Assembly: GCF_002327085.1 (NCBI RefSeq)
Contig: NZ_CP023429.1
Span: 2,222,383 to 2,286,382, forward strand
Direction: 5' to 3'
Length of the DNA: 64,000 bases
From: Neisseria weixii
GTDB taxonomy: Bacteria > Pseudomonadota > Gammaproteobacteria > Burkholderiales > Neisseriaceae
The position numbers and the translations under genes are program-made. Numbering within the stretch: the stretch's first letter is position 1; the number at the start of each line of letters is the position of its first letter. The notes beneath the pieces are model-generated. The model was not told the origin of the DNA. It ran no database searches and saw nothing but the letters and a program-made list of their open reading frames with translations. This document shows positions 8,811 through 18,014 of the stretch, one piece after another.

Positions 8811-9546
8811 TAAAAAAGGGGGCTGTACTAGATAACTAGAATAAATTCTGCTTTACTAATTGTTTTAAAATAGAAATCTGAACTTTTATTTCACTGTGGT
8901 TAAACCGCCATTCACATTCCTTCAAATACAGCTCAAAATGTTCTTTGGGAATGCCGTTAAACTTACGTAAGCGGCGTTTTGCCTGATTCCAAAAGTTCTC
9001 AATTCCGTTGATGTGATTTTGCCGATCAGCAAAGTGAGTGCTGTGATTGATGCGAAAGTGGCTAAACTCACTCACATCAAGTACGTCATAGCTTTTGTAA
9101 CAATCAGTGTAAACAATACTGTCAGGCTTTACTTGCTCACGTATTACCGGCAATAAAGTGGCAGTTTGTGTATTGGGCACGGCAACGGTGCAAACCTTGC
9201 CGTTGCGCTTCAGAAGCCCGAATACAGCGACTTTGCCGGCTGCACCGCGACTACGTTTGCCTTTGCGCTGTCCGCCAAAACAGGTTTCATCAACTTCTAC
9301 TCCGCCATCAGACATTTCCGGATGCGGGCTGTTATGGAAAATCAGTACGCGCAAACGATGAAAGCAATAGGCTGCCGTGTTTTTATTAACACCGGCTAAT
9401 TGAGCTGCAGTACGGGCAGTAACACCCGCAATAAACAGTTCAATCAGTTTGTTTTGCTTGTACTGACTTAAACGGCTTCTTCTCATAGGGATTATTCTAA
9501 CCTGAAATTAGATTTCCCTAGTTATCTAGTACAGCCCCTAAAAAAG
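8811..9546 (-). mobile_element. IS1016-type insertion sequence (IS1595 family), intact, with 8-bp target duplication
   Basis: The element proper runs 8819-9538 (720 bp) between terminal inverted repeats GGGGCTGTACTAGATAACTA. It is flanked on both sides by the 8-bp direct repeat TAAAAAAG (8811-8818 and 9539-9546); 8 bp is the duplication length of this family. The single transposase gene is open over its full length, so the copy looks recent and potentially active. It sits between the putP upstream region and the DUS-pair terminator of dacB. Confidence 0.92.
8836..9486 (-). CDS. IS1016-type transposase
   Basis: 216 residues with an N-terminal helix-turn-helix (KLIELFIAGVTARTAAQLAG) and an ISXO2-like DDE domain: VDETCFGG supplies the first acidic residue, YTDCYKSYDVL the second, and HINGIENFWNQAKRRLRKF the conserved H and E near the C-terminus. 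Length and motifs match transposases of the IS1016 group. The gene fills the element between its inverted repeats and has no visible defects, unlike the nearby IS3 element. Confidence 0.93.
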   Translation of the reverse strand: MRRSRLSQYKQNKLIELFIAGVTARTAAQLAGVNKNTAAYCFHRLRVLIFHNSPHPEMSDGGVEVDETCFGGQRKGKRSRGAAGKVAVFGLLKRNGKVCTVAVPNTQTATLLPVIREQVKPDSIVYTDCYKSYDVLDVSEFSHFRINHSTHFADRQNHINGIENFWNQAKRRLRKFNGIPKEHFELYLKECEWRFNHSEIKVQISILKQLVKQNLF

Positions 9547-9549
9547 AGA

Positions 9550-9583
9550 AGGCCGTCTGAAACGAAATCGTTTCAGACGGCCT
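9550..9583 (-). terminator. DUS-pair terminator after dacB
   Basis: AGGCCGTCTGAAACGA and its complement form a perfect 15-16 bp stem, 22 bp beyond the dacB stop. Confidence 0.75.
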
Positions 9584-9604
9584 GTTGAGATGTGTTCAAC
9601 CGAA

Positions 9605-11017
9605 TCAAACATCTTGCCGCGCTTCGCAAGTCGTACCTAATGCGACCCAGCTTTTACCGCCGGGCAAGACGATTTCCGACACCAGCCTGTCCATGTCTTT
9701 CACATAAGCATCCGAATTCGGGCTGTTGATCACCACCACCACGACTTTGGGCTGCTCACCCAGCCAATAGCCTGCCAATGCACGCACGTTTTTCAGCGTA
9801 CCGGTTTTCAAGCGCAGGTTGTCGCCGGCTTGTTTCAAACGTGTTTTCAGCGTGCCGTCGACACCGGCAATCGGCAAGGTATTGATAAATTCTTCTTTAT
9901 AGCGACTGAAATAGGCTTGTTCCAATAATTGCCCCATCATTTTCGCCGTGACGCGTTCTTTGCGCGACAAACCCGAGCCGTTTTCCAACACCAAATTGGT
10001 GGTATCGACACCGGCCATGCCCAATTCCAGCTTCACCGCCGAATCCGCACGATGTAAAGCTTCGTGTAAATCTTTGTCTTGCCCCAGTTTTAAAAACACC
10101 GAACGCGCAATCAGATTATTGGAAAACTTGTTCATATCCGCCAGAATCTCGCTCAAAGGCTTGGATTTCAAGCTGGCTAACGTCTTGGCTTCAGGCGGCG
10201 TAGCAGCGACCTTAAGGCCGTCTGAAATCGTGCCGCCGGCAGCGCGCCATTGATTGATGAAACTGCGGTAGGCAAAATCTTGCGACGTGAGCATGTTGAC
10301 ATACAAAGTCTCGCTCAAGCAGGTTTCCGGCACATTGCCGCTGATAATCAATGCGCCGCCGCTGTAGCGGCCGCTCATGTAACGGTTTATGGATTTGCAC
10401 TCGGCGGCAGAAGGGATAATGGTGGTTTGGTTGTCGAGCTTGATATTGGGCAGCGGCGGATTGGTCGTCCACACAATATCGCCCAAAGGATTGCGCTCGC
10501 CCTTCACCGCCACCACTTTATAGGCCAAGCGGTTGGGATCGGGCGGTGTCATGTAGGTTTCCGCTTCGTCGGCGGCAAATTCCTTGCTGTTTCTGATGTC
10601 GCCCCACAGGCTGCGGTCGAGCACCAATTGTCCGGCAATATTGCGGATTCCGCGATCGCGCAACTGCTGCTGCAAAGCAATCAGGCCGTCTTGATCGAGC
10701 ACCGGATCTCCACTGCCTTCCCAATAAATATCGCCGTTGAGCGTATCGCCGACAACAGGTGCCGCGCTTTTGAAGTGGGTTGTCCAACGGTAATCCTTGC
10801 CCAAGGCTTGAAATGCGGCAAATGCGGTCACCAGTTTCATGGTAGAAGCCGGATTCACCGATACGTCTGAACGGTAGTCAATCTGCACTTTACCTGTGTC
10901 CAAATCCTGCACATACACCGAGATTTCATCGGCACGGATTTTGCCGAAGTTTAAGGCCATTGCGGGTAAAGAGAAGGTGGCGAGCATAAATATGGCGAGA
11001 GACCGGGGGAATTTCAT
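9605..11017 (-). CDS. dacB: D-alanyl-D-alanine carboxypeptidase/endopeptidase (PBP4-type, neisserial PBP3)
   Basis: Periplasmic low-molecular-weight penicillin-binding protein of the DacB (peptidase S13) family, acting on peptidoglycan stem peptides and crosslinks. From 11017 it has 470 residues with a signal peptide (MKFPRSLAIFMLATFSLPAMA). The three active-site motifs are present in order: SxxK as ASTMK, SxN as SNN in DMNKFSNNLIARS, and KTG in RLKTGTLKNVRALAGYW. The longer open frame upstream (to 11107) is probably not translated because it precedes the signal peptide and has a DUS in it. It is flanked downstream by an IS1016-type element. Confidence 0.92.
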   Translation of the reverse strand: MKFPRSLAIFMLATFSLPAMALNFGKIRADEISVYVQDLDTGKVQIDYRSDVSVNPASTMKLVTAFAAFQALGKDYRWTTHFKSAAPVVGDTLNGDIYWEGSGDPVLDQDGLIALQQQLRDRGIRNIAGQLVLDRSLWGDIRNSKEFAADEAETYMTPPDPNRLAYKVVAVKGERNPLGDIVWTTNPPLPNIKLDNQTTIIPSAAECKSINRYMSGRYSGGALIISGNVPETCLSETLYVNMLTSQDFAYRSFINQWRAAGGTISDGLKVAATPPEAKTLASLKSKPLSEILADMNKFSNNLIARSVFLKLGQDKDLHEALHRADSAVKLELGMAGVDTTNLVLENGSGLSRKERVTAKMMGQLLEQAYFSRYKEEFINTLPIAGVDGTLKTRLKQAGDNLRLKTGTLKNVRALAGYWLGEQPKVVVVVINSPNSDAYVKDMDRLVSEIVLPGGKSWVALGTTCEARQDV

Positions 11018-11082
11018 AGAAGACTTCAAAAATAGCGTTAACCCGTTATTATAAAACAAGGCCGTCTGAAATTCATGTATGC

Positions 11083-11187
11083 AGCCGTTAAAATAGAAAT
11101 AAGACAAGGCGATAAAGGCTGCCGTGTGCGCCTAATACATTAAGGGAGCCGGCAACGCTGTGTTGTTTTTATTTTAAACGACTATAC
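11083..11187. repeat. Intergenic inverted-repeat element, copy 2 (about 105 bp)
   Basis: Starts AGCCGTTAAAATAGAAATAA and ends TTTTTATTTTAAACGACTAT; the two ends are imperfect inverted repeats. The interior matches 2969-3073. It fills most of the gap between dacB and the SulP gene, which also contains a DUS at 11059-11070 and an inverted DUS at 11251-11262. Confidence 0.55.
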
Positions 11188-11360
11188 TTTCTGCGGATAT
11201 GAGGCATCTCACGGCATACTCCATCCTATATCTGAAGACGAAATATTGTTTTCAGACGGCCTTTTCCTTACCCGAGCCCGAAATTTCGGCATCGGCCCAA
11301 ATCGTTTTATAATCAAGAAAACCATTGTAAACCATACCGTTAATCCGATTCTCATTTACC

Positions 11361-13097
11361 ATGATCCGACCCTTTCCACTGCCGCTTTGGCTACGCCGCT
11401 ACAATCGCGGCTGTCTGAACCAAGACATCACGGCCGGTTTGATCGTCGGCATCATCGTGATTCCGCAAAGCTTGGGTTATGCCGCACTGGCAAGCTTGCC
11501 GCCTGTGTATGGCTTATACAGCTCGATTGTGCCGGTGTTGGTGTATGCGTGGATTGGGGCAAGCAACGTGAATGCCGTGGGGCCTGTGGCCGTGACCGCC
11601 ATCATGACTGCCCATGCTCTGCAAAACCACCCGCATTTGCCGCCAGAACAATATGCGCTGTTGGCCGGCTTTTTGGCTTTGCTGATGGGCGCATTGTTGT
11701 GGCTGGCTTCGCTGTTTCGCTTAGGTTGGATTACCCGCTTTATCAGCCAAGGAGTGACTGCGGGTTTTGTGACCGGCGCATCGATACTGATTTTTATCAG
11801 CCAAATCAAATTTTTAATCGGTGTTAACCTTTCCGGCAGCACCATCATCGATTACGCTTTAACATTTATCAACCGCATTCACACGCTGCATTTTCCGACG
11901 CTGCTGGTCGGTGCGCTGGCGTTCGGCCTGTTTTTTGTTAACCGCTATTACCTCAACCGCTGGTTATCGCATTGGCTTACCCCGAAAACTGCCCAATTTA
12001 TCGTGCGTCTGTTACCCTTAATTATCATGATGGCGGCGGTGGCATTCAGCTTAGTGTTCGATTTTCAACAGCGCGGCATTGCTGTGATTGAGTATGTGCC
12101 GGCCAAGCTGCCGCATTTCACGTTGCCGTTTTCAGGCGGCCTGAATGATGTGTTAAACCAAGCCATTCAGCTGCTGCCCACTGCCGCCTTGATTGCGCTG
12201 ATTACCTTTGTATCCAGCAACTCCGTGGCCGCCACTTGCGCGCGCAAGCGGCAGGAAGCCTTCGACACCAATCAGGAATTCAAAGGCTTGGGATGGGCTA
12301 ACATCATCGGCGCATTTTTCCAAAGCTTTCCCGTGGTCGGCGGTTTCTCGCGTACGGCGGTCAATGTCGATGCAGGTGCGCAAACGCCGTTGGCCGGCAT
12401 CATTTCGGTCGGCGTGATGGCGGCCTTTTTATTGCTGCTGACCGACTATCTCGAACCCCTGCCCTATGCCGTATTGGCGGCCAACATCATGGTGGCGATT
12501 CTCAGCATGATGGATTGGAACACACTCAAGCGCGCCGCCCGCAGCGATAAAACCGATGTTGCCGCCTTTCTGACGGCCTGCTTCGGCGTATTGCTGTTTG
12601 GTTTGAATATCGGTTTGGTGTTGGGTATTTTAGTGTCGTTTGCCGGCTTGATTTGGAAATCAAGCCATCCTCATTTAACCATTGTCGGCCAAGCGGCAGA
12701 CGGCCACTTTCGCAGCATCAAGCGCTATGCCACGACGCAATACAGCAGCCTGCTGATTGTGCGTATCGACGAAAGTATGTTTTACGGCAACGCCCAACCA
12801 ATCCGTCATTATTTGGAACGCAGCCTAGCCACGCACCCCGGCTGCAAGCATTTGATTTTAATGCTTTCCGCCGTAAACGATATCGACTTAACCGCGCAGG
12901 AAATGCTGCTCTCGCTCAATTACGATTTGCAAAAGCAGCACATTTCGCTGCATTTTGCCGATATCAAAGGCCCGTTGGTAGACAAGCTGCAGCACTCAGT
13001 GATGATGAAAAGCCTCTCCGGCAATGTTTTTATCAGCACCGCCGAAGCGGTCGACACGCTTTTAAAAGAAGAAAGCGTGTGGTCGCCGATGATTTGA
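11361..13097 (+). CDS. SulP-family anion transporter with STAS domain
   Basis: 578-residue inner-membrane transporter of the SLC26/SulP family. The N-terminal segment DITAGLIVGIIVIPQSLGYA is the family signature, followed by LASLPPVYGLYSSIVPVLVY and NAVGPVAVTA; about 10-12 hydrophobic helices extend to residue 430. The C-terminal 140 residues form a cytoplasmic STAS domain (LIVRIDESMFYGNAQPIRHY, MLSAVNDIDLTAQEMLLSL). Substrates of bacterial SulP proteins include sulfate, bicarbonate and dicarboxylates; sequence alone does not tell which. It converges on priA. Confidence 0.9.
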   Translation: MIRPFPLPLWLRRYNRGCLNQDITAGLIVGIIVIPQSLGYAALASLPPVYGLYSSIVPVLVYAWIGASNVNAVGPVAVTAIMTAHALQNHPHLPPEQYALLAGFLALLMGALLWLASLFRLGWITRFISQGVTAGFVTGASILIFISQIKFLIGVNLSGSTIIDYALTFINRIHTLHFPTLLVGALAFGLFFVNRYYLNRWLSHWLTPKTAQFIVRLLPLIIMMAAVAFSLVFDFQQRGIAVIEYVPAKLPHFTLPFSGGLNDVLNQAIQLLPTAALIALITFVSSNSVAATCARKRQEAFDTNQEFKGLGWANIIGAFFQSFPVVGGFSRTAVNVDAGAQTPLAGIISVGVMAAFLLLLTDYLEPLPYAVLAANIMVAILSMMDWNTLKRAARSDKTDVAAFLTACFGVLLFGLNIGLVLGILVSFAGLIWKSSHPHLTIVGQAADGHFRSIKRYATTQYSSLLIVRIDESMFYGNAQPIRHYLERSLATHPGCKHLILMLSAVNDIDLTAQEMLLSLNYDLQKQHISLHFADIKGPLVDKLQHSVMMKSLSGNVFISTAEAVDTLLKEESVWSPMI

Positions 13098-13124
13098 AGC
13101 TGGTTGGGTAGATAAAACAAGGCT

Positions 13125-13265
13125 GAGACCGTTGCAAAACCCCGGATTTGGCACATTTCTTTGTTATCCGCTGCTCGAAAGCTTGCCTATCTTTATGGTA
13201 TGTCTGCACTTTCTGCGCCGCTCTCACCTCGAACTGTACTCAAATCTGAGGTTTGCAAAGGTTTT
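13125..13265. repeat. MITE-like element, copy 3 (141 bp)
   Basis: Begins GAGACCGTTGCAAAACCCC and ends GAGGTTTGCAAAGGTTTT. Its complement aligns along its length with the copy at 16496-16632, including GCAGACATACCATAAAGATA and AACAAAGAAATGTGCC. It lies between sulP and the DUS-pair terminator. Confidence 0.75.
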
Positions 13266-13291
13266 AGGCCGTCTGAATATTCAGACGGCCT
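13266..13291. terminator. DUS-pair terminator shared by SulP gene and priA
   Basis: AGGCCGTCTGAAT abuts its own complement, giving a 26-bp perfect palindrome between the convergent genes. Confidence 0.75.
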
Positions 13292-13309
13292 TGTTTTATC
13301 TAACATATT

Positions 13310-15478
13310 TCACATATCCTGCACATCCACATCCACGCTCCAGCGGATTTTGCGGTCGCGGTTTTGCTGCAACACCTGCACCCACAAGCTCACCGCATGA
13401 TGCAAATCCTTGCGCGATGCCGATTCCAAAAAAAGTTGCGCCCGTTCGCGTTCGGCCAGCCGCACCATCAGCATGGGGGCGGGGCCGAATTGGGTCACGT
13501 TTTCTTGCAACAAGGGCTGAACCACGGCTTTCATCTCATTCAAAAAATCCATTGCCTGAGCCACATTCGGCGCGTCGGCGCGGATGGCCGTCTGAAAACC
13601 GAATGGCGGCATGGCAAACATTTCGCGCTCGCTCAATTCGTTGGCGGCAAAATGGCGGTAATCCTGCACTTTCACGGCGGCAAATACGGCATGGTCGGGC
13701 AATTGCGTCTGTATCAGCACCTGTCCTGCTTTGTCGGCACGCCCCGAACGGCCGGACACCTGCATAAGCTCGGCAAACAAACGTTCGGGCGCGCGGAAAT
13801 CAGAGCTGTATAAGCTGCCGTCGGCGTTCAACACAATCACCAGATTCAGCTGCGCGAAATCGTGGCCTTTGGCCAGCATTTGCGTGCCGACCAGAATATC
13901 CACATCATCAGCGGCAATGCGTTGGTACAAATCCGACCAATCGTCTTTGTGTGACGTGCTATCGCGATCCACGCGCACCACTTTGGCTTGCGGCAGGAAA
14001 CTTCGCAGCGTTTCTTCCACGCGCTGTGTGCCGTGACCGACGGCGGTCAAATCCTGATTGCCGCAATCGGGGCATTTGTAAGGCACCGGCTCGCGGTGGT
14101 CGCAATGGTGGCAGCGCAATTGCCGGGCGCGCTGGTGCAGCACCATCTTGGCCGAACAATTCGGGCAGCCGAAGGTATGGCCGCAATCGCCGCAAAACAA
14201 GGCCGGTGAAAAGCCGCGACGGTTGAGATACACCAACGACATACCGCCCGCTGCAAAATTTTGCTGCAGCAATTTCAAGGCTTGCGGCGAAAAGCCGTTA
14301 TCGAGTTTCAGACGGCCTACATTTAAAACCTCCACTTGCGGCAGCTGCGCGGCAGTGTGGGCCCGTTCGGTCAATTCAAGCAACTGATAAGCGCCGCTTT
14401 GGGCTTTGTGCCAGCTTTCCAGACTCGGCGTCGCGCTGCCCAACACAATCGGACAATCCGCCTGCTTCGCCCGCCACACCGCCAAATCACGGGCATGGTA
14501 GCGCAGTTCGTTGTCTTGTTTAAACGACGAATCATGTTCTTCATCCACCACAATCAGGCCAAGTTCACTCATCGGGGTAAATACTGCCAGCCGCGTGCCG
14601 ATGACCAATTTCGCCTGTCCCGACATCGCGCGCAGATAATCCTGCGTGCGCTTTCCGGCGGCGGTCTGGCTGTGTAACACGGCGGTCGGCACATCGGCAA
14701 ACCGGTTTTGCACGCGTTTCAAAAGCTGCGGCGTCAAATTGATTTCGGGCAGCAAAAACAACACCTGCTTGCCCTGCGCCAACACTTGGGCTATCGCGTC
14801 GAAATACACTTCGGTTTTGCCGCTGCCGGTAATACCGTAGAGCAAAAACGGTTGAAATTGCCCAAAGGCCGTCTGAATCTGCTGCGACGCGTGTTGCTGC
14901 TCGGCGTTTAATATGTGTTCAGACGGCATCAAGCTTGATGCGGCAGCATGAAACGTGTCTATCCAGTCTTGCTGCGCCCATTCGTCTAACAATTTTTCTG
15001 CTTGGGTGTGGATTTTTTTCAAATCAGGCAAGGTTAGGCCGTCTGAACACAAAGCATGCCAAAGGGCATATTTTTTATGGAAGCGCTCAGGCGGCGGCGT
15101 TTGCTTTCTACCGCATTCGTTTAAGCGGTAAACCAGCGGCGGCTCAGGCATAACCGCGGGCTTAGCTTCCTTCAAACCTTGCGGCAACGCAGTGAACACA
15201 GCCTGCCCCAGCGGATAATGGTAATAACGCGCGGTAAAGGCCAACAGCGCGCGCCAATCCTGCGGCAGTGGCATTTCGTCGGTGAAGGCCGTCTGAATGT
15301 TTTGAATCTTAAGCACATCAATATCCGGCGTGATATCATTTGCCCACACCATGCCGGCTTGCAGTTTGTTGCGAAACGGCACCACCACGCGCGTACCCGC
15401 CGGCAAGGCTTCGTGATACGCATAAGTCAGCAGGCCGTCCGAAAGCGGCACATTAAGGGCAATATGATGATAAATCAT
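13310..15478 (-). CDS. priA: Primosomal protein N' (PriA helicase)
   Basis: DEAH-type 3'-5' helicase that restarts stalled replication forks. 722 residues. The N-terminal DNA-binding domain is followed by the Walker A motif LLYGITGSGKTEVYF, the DEEH box (VVDEEHDSSFKQ), GSATPSLESW, and the zinc-binding insert with paired cysteines (CGDCGHTFGCPNC, CHHCDHREPVPYKCPDC), then the motif V/VI region GTQMLAKGHDF and QVSGRSGRADKAG. Several DUS in both orientations are coded inside (for example at 14866 and 15285). No frameshift. The start at 15478 gives MIYHHIALNVPLSDGLLTY, the expected N-terminus. Confidence 0.95.
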   Translation of the reverse strand: MIYHHIALNVPLSDGLLTYAYHEALPAGTRVVVPFRNKLQAGMVWANDITPDIDVLKIQNIQTAFTDEMPLPQDWRALLAFTARYYHYPLGQAVFTALPQGLKEAKPAVMPEPPLVYRLNECGRKQTPPPERFHKKYALWHALCSDGLTLPDLKKIHTQAEKLLDEWAQQDWIDTFHAAASSLMPSEHILNAEQQHASQQIQTAFGQFQPFLLYGITGSGKTEVYFDAIAQVLAQGKQVLFLLPEINLTPQLLKRVQNRFADVPTAVLHSQTAAGKRTQDYLRAMSGQAKLVIGTRLAVFTPMSELGLIVVDEEHDSSFKQDNELRYHARDLAVWRAKQADCPIVLGSATPSLESWHKAQSGAYQLLELTERAHTAAQLPQVEVLNVGRLKLDNGFSPQALKLLQQNFAAGGMSLVYLNRRGFSPALFCGDCGHTFGCPNCSAKMVLHQRARQLRCHHCDHREPVPYKCPDCGNQDLTAVGHGTQRVEETLRSFLPQAKVVRVDRDSTSHKDDWSDLYQRIAADDVDILVGTQMLAKGHDFAQLNLVIVLNADGSLYSSDFRAPERLFAELMQVSGRSGRADKAGQVLIQTQLPDHAVFAAVKVQDYRHFAANELSEREMFAMPPFGFQTAIRADAPNVAQAMDFLNEMKAVVQPLLQENVTQFGPAPMLMVRLAERERAQLFLESASRKDLHHAVSLWVQVLQQNRDRKIRWSVDVDVQDM

Positions 15479-15632
15479 AATTCAAATCAGCTATTTGTCA
15501 TTGTTTTTCGCCTGATGGTTCAGACGGCCTGAAAAAAGCTATTTTATCAGCAAGCGATACAGCAATAAACTTATCTGCATAGCGCACCGACTTTTGTTAC
15601 AATGCGTTTTTTACATTCTCATTCAGAACAAC

Positions 15633-16439
15633 ATGAAATTAAAATTAATCAATACCTTACTTCCCCTAGCTATGCTGCCTTTGATGGCTTGCGGCCAAAC
15701 CACCGTGACCAATAAAGGCGCGGTTTCCGCTCCTGCCGCAGTCGCTTCTGCTACCGCACCGAAAGCCGCCGACAAAAGCGTGGCCGGATCACTGAAAACC
15801 AAGCTGGAAAAAGTATATGAAGCGCAGGATTTGAAAGTGATGAGCGTGGGGGAAACCCCGATTCAAGGCCTGTATGAAGTGGTCGTCAGCGGCAATCAGA
15901 TTATCTACACCGATGCCGAAGGCGATTACATGCTGGTTGGCGATATGATTGATGTAAACTCGCGCGAGAGCCTGACCGACGAGCGCAAGGCGGAATTAAA
16001 CAAGCTCGATTTCGACAGCCTGCCTTTGGATAAAGCGGTTAAAGAAGTGCGCGGCAACGGCAAATTAAAAGTGGCCGTGTTCAGCGATCCGGATTGCCCG
16101 TTCTGCAAACGCCTGGAACACGAATTTGCCAAAATGACCGACATCACGATTTACAACTTCATGATGCCGATAGCCAGCCTGCATCCTGATGCGCAGCGCA
16201 AAGCCGAAAACATCTGGTGCCAACCAAACGCAACCAAGGCGTGGACGGAATGGATGCGCGAAGGCAAAACCCCGCCTGCCACCAAAGCCTGCGACAATCC
16301 GGTTGCCGAAACCATGTCTTTGGGCGAGCAACTGGGTTTTACCGGCACACCAACCATCGTGTTCCCGAACGGCCGCACGCAAAGCGGTTACAGCCCGATG
16401 CCGCAGCTTAAAGAAATTATTGAAAAAAACCAAAAGTAA
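15633..16439 (+). CDS. dsbC: Thiol:disulfide interchange protein DsbC, putative lipoprotein
   Basis: Periplasmic disulfide isomerase. The start at 15633 gives MKLKLINTLLPLAMLPLMAC, a signal sequence with a lipobox-like L-M-A-C ending in Cys20; the upstream in-frame ATG at 15594 would bury it. An N-terminal dimerisation domain (ETPIQGLYEVVVSGNQIIY, DVNSRESLTDERKAEL) precedes the thioredoxin-like domain with the active site FSDPDCPFCKRLE (CPFC) and the cis-proline loop GFTGTPTIVFPNG. A second Cys pair (WC near residue 205, KAC near 225) fits the structural disulfide of DsbC. Length 268 residues. Lipidation is inferred from the motif only. Confidence 0.9.
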   Translation: MKLKLINTLLPLAMLPLMACGQTTVTNKGAVSAPAAVASATAPKAADKSVAGSLKTKLEKVYEAQDLKVMSVGETPIQGLYEVVVSGNQIIYTDAEGDYMLVGDMIDVNSRESLTDERKAELNKLDFDSLPLDKAVKEVRGNGKLKVAVFSDPDCPFCKRLEHEFAKMTDITIYNFMMPIASLHPDAQRKAENIWCQPNATKAWTEWMREGKTPPATKACDNPVAETMSLGEQLGFTGTPTIVFPNGRTQSGYSPMPQLKEIIEKNQK

Positions 16440-16458
16440 ATTGGTTTGGATACATCAA

Positions 16459-16494
16459 AGGCCGTCTGAAGGTAATATTCATCTTCAGACGGCC
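16459..16494. terminator. DUS-pair terminator between dsbC and tsaD
   Basis: AGGCCGTCTGAAG and its complement around an 11-base loop, 20 bp after dsbC. Confidence 0.7.
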
Positions 16495-16495
16495 C

Positions 16496-16632
16496 GAGAC
16501 TTTTGCAAAACCTCAGATTTGCGCGTAGTCCGAAGTTAGAGCACAGAAAGCGCAGGCATATCACAAAGACAGACAAGCTTTGGGGCGCATAACGAAGAAA
16601 TGTGCCAAAGATGGGGATTCTGCCAAGGCCTC
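16496..16632. repeat. MITE-like element, copy 4 (137 bp)
   Basis: Begins GAGACTTTTGCAAAACCTC and ends CTGCCAAGGCCTC; the right end is eroded. The interior GCGCAGGCATATCACAAAGA and CATAACGAAGAAATGTGCC matches copies 2 and 3. It abuts the DUS hairpin upstream of it. Confidence 0.75.
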
Positions 16633-16659
16633 GGCCTTCTTCATTAAATCAGATGCGCA

Positions 16660-17727
16660 TTATGCCTTTACAATATCCGACAGCGGCCAGCGCGGTTTCA
16701 CATTAAAACCGGCAGCCTGTTGCCTATCCTGCAAACGCATGGCTCCGGCAAAGGCAATCATCGCGCCGTTATCGGTGCAATAAGCCATCGGCGGGAAAAA
16801 CACGCTTACCGCTTCTTCTTTGGGCTTCGGTTTACCTTTTTCAGACGGCATGGTCACACTCAACCGGCTGAATTCATCGCGCAGCTTCCAGTTCGCCCCT
16901 ACTCCGCCGGCCACCACCAACGTGCGGAAACCCGTATCCAACAAGGCTTTTTTTGATTTGGCGATTAACACATCCACCACCGCATCTTGAAACGCGCGGC
17001 AAATGTCGTTGCGTGTTTGCTCGGGAATCTCATCGCTACCGGTTTGCGTGCGGACCTTTTCCACCGCAGTTAATACCGCGGTTTTCAAGCCGGAGAAACT
17101 CATCTGCAAATCGTGCGAATGCCGCATCGGCCGCGGGAAGGTAAACGCATCAGGGGTGCCCAATTTGGCCAACTCCGACAATTTTTCCCCGCCCGGATAC
17201 GGCAAGCCCAACAGTTTGGCAGTTTTATCAAATGCTTCGCCTGCCGCGTCATCAACGCTTTCTCCCAGCAAAGTGTAATCACCGATACCGCGCACTGCCA
17301 TAAACTGCGTGTGCCCGCCCGATACCAATAAGGCGACAAACGGAAATTCCGGTTTTTCATCTGCCAGCAGCGGTGACAATAAGTGTCCTTCCAAATGGTG
17401 CACCGGAATCACCGGCTTATTCAGCGCAAAAGCCAGAGCATTCGCATAGCTGGAACCGGCCAGCAACGCCCCGCCCAAACCGGGCCCTTGGGTGAAGGCC
17501 ACGGCATCAATGTCGCCATAGCTTACGCCTGCTTCCTGCAATGCCCCTTCGGTGAGCGGCACCACGCGTCGAATATGGTCGCGACTGGCCAATTCAGGCA
17601 CTACCCCGCCGTATTCGGCATGCATGGCCATTTGTGTGTGCAGATGATGCGCCAGCAAACCGCGCTCGGTGTCATACAAGGCAACACCGGTTTCATCACA
17701 AGAAGATTCAATTCCCAATACCAACAT
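16660..17727 (-). CDS. tsaD: tRNA N6-adenosine threonylcarbamoyltransferase
   Basis: Transfers threonylcarbamoyl to A37 of ANN-decoding tRNAs together with TsaB and TsaE; cytoplasmic and usually essential. 355 residues with the N-terminal [19 protein letters not shown], the family signature [11 protein letters not shown], the metal-binding HHLEGH (H-x3-H) and [13 protein letters not shown], and the late [13 protein letters not shown]. These are all standard ASKHA/Kae1 features. A single DUS lies in the promoter region at 17738-17749. No frameshift. Confidence 0.96.
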   Translation of the reverse strand: MLVLGIESSCDETGVALYDTERGLLAHHLHTQMAMHAEYGGVVPELASRDHIRRVVPLTEGALQEAGVSYGDIDAVAFTQGPGLGGALLAGSSYANALAFALNKPVIPVHHLEGHLLSPLLADEKPEFPFVALLVSGGHTQFMAVRGIGDYTLLGESVDDAAGEAFDKTAKLLGLPYPGGEKLSELAKLGTPDAFTFPRPMRHSHDLQMSFSGLKTAVLTAVEKVRTQTGSDEIPEQTRNDICRAFQDAVVDVLIAKSKKALLDTGFRTLVVAGGVGANWKLRDEFSRLSVTMPSEKGKPKPKEEAVSVFFPPMAYCTDNGAMIAFAGAMRLQDRQQAAGFNVKPRWPLSDIVKA

Positions 17728-18014
17728 CGCTTTTAAGGCCGTCTGAAAAAATAATACTGTATTTTAGCCGATTTTAATCTTGTTTGCTGCATAGATTGAC
17801 GAAGACTATGCTCATAATCTGAGGCTTTAAGAAGATTTCAGATAGTTTATGCGCAGCAATTTGCGTAAGTTTCCGCAGGTTTTGCAAAGAGTCGTAAGTC
17901 AAGTGGTAAGAAAATTCGGCAAGGTAAAAACTGGTTTAACTGCTTGCCGATTTTTTCGAGGCAGGGCTACAATCCGCCACATTCCAATTTATACTTGAAG
18001 AAAAGGAATCTATC

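Noticed and set aside
9605-11107. Longer dacB start at 11107
   Set aside because: It would place 30 residues, partly coded by a DUS, before a clear signal peptide starting at 11017.
17810-17900. A fifth MITE-like copy upstream of the small secreted protein
   Set aside because: Only an end-like TTTTGCAAAGAGTC and AATCTGAGG are shared; too little to assign as a copy.
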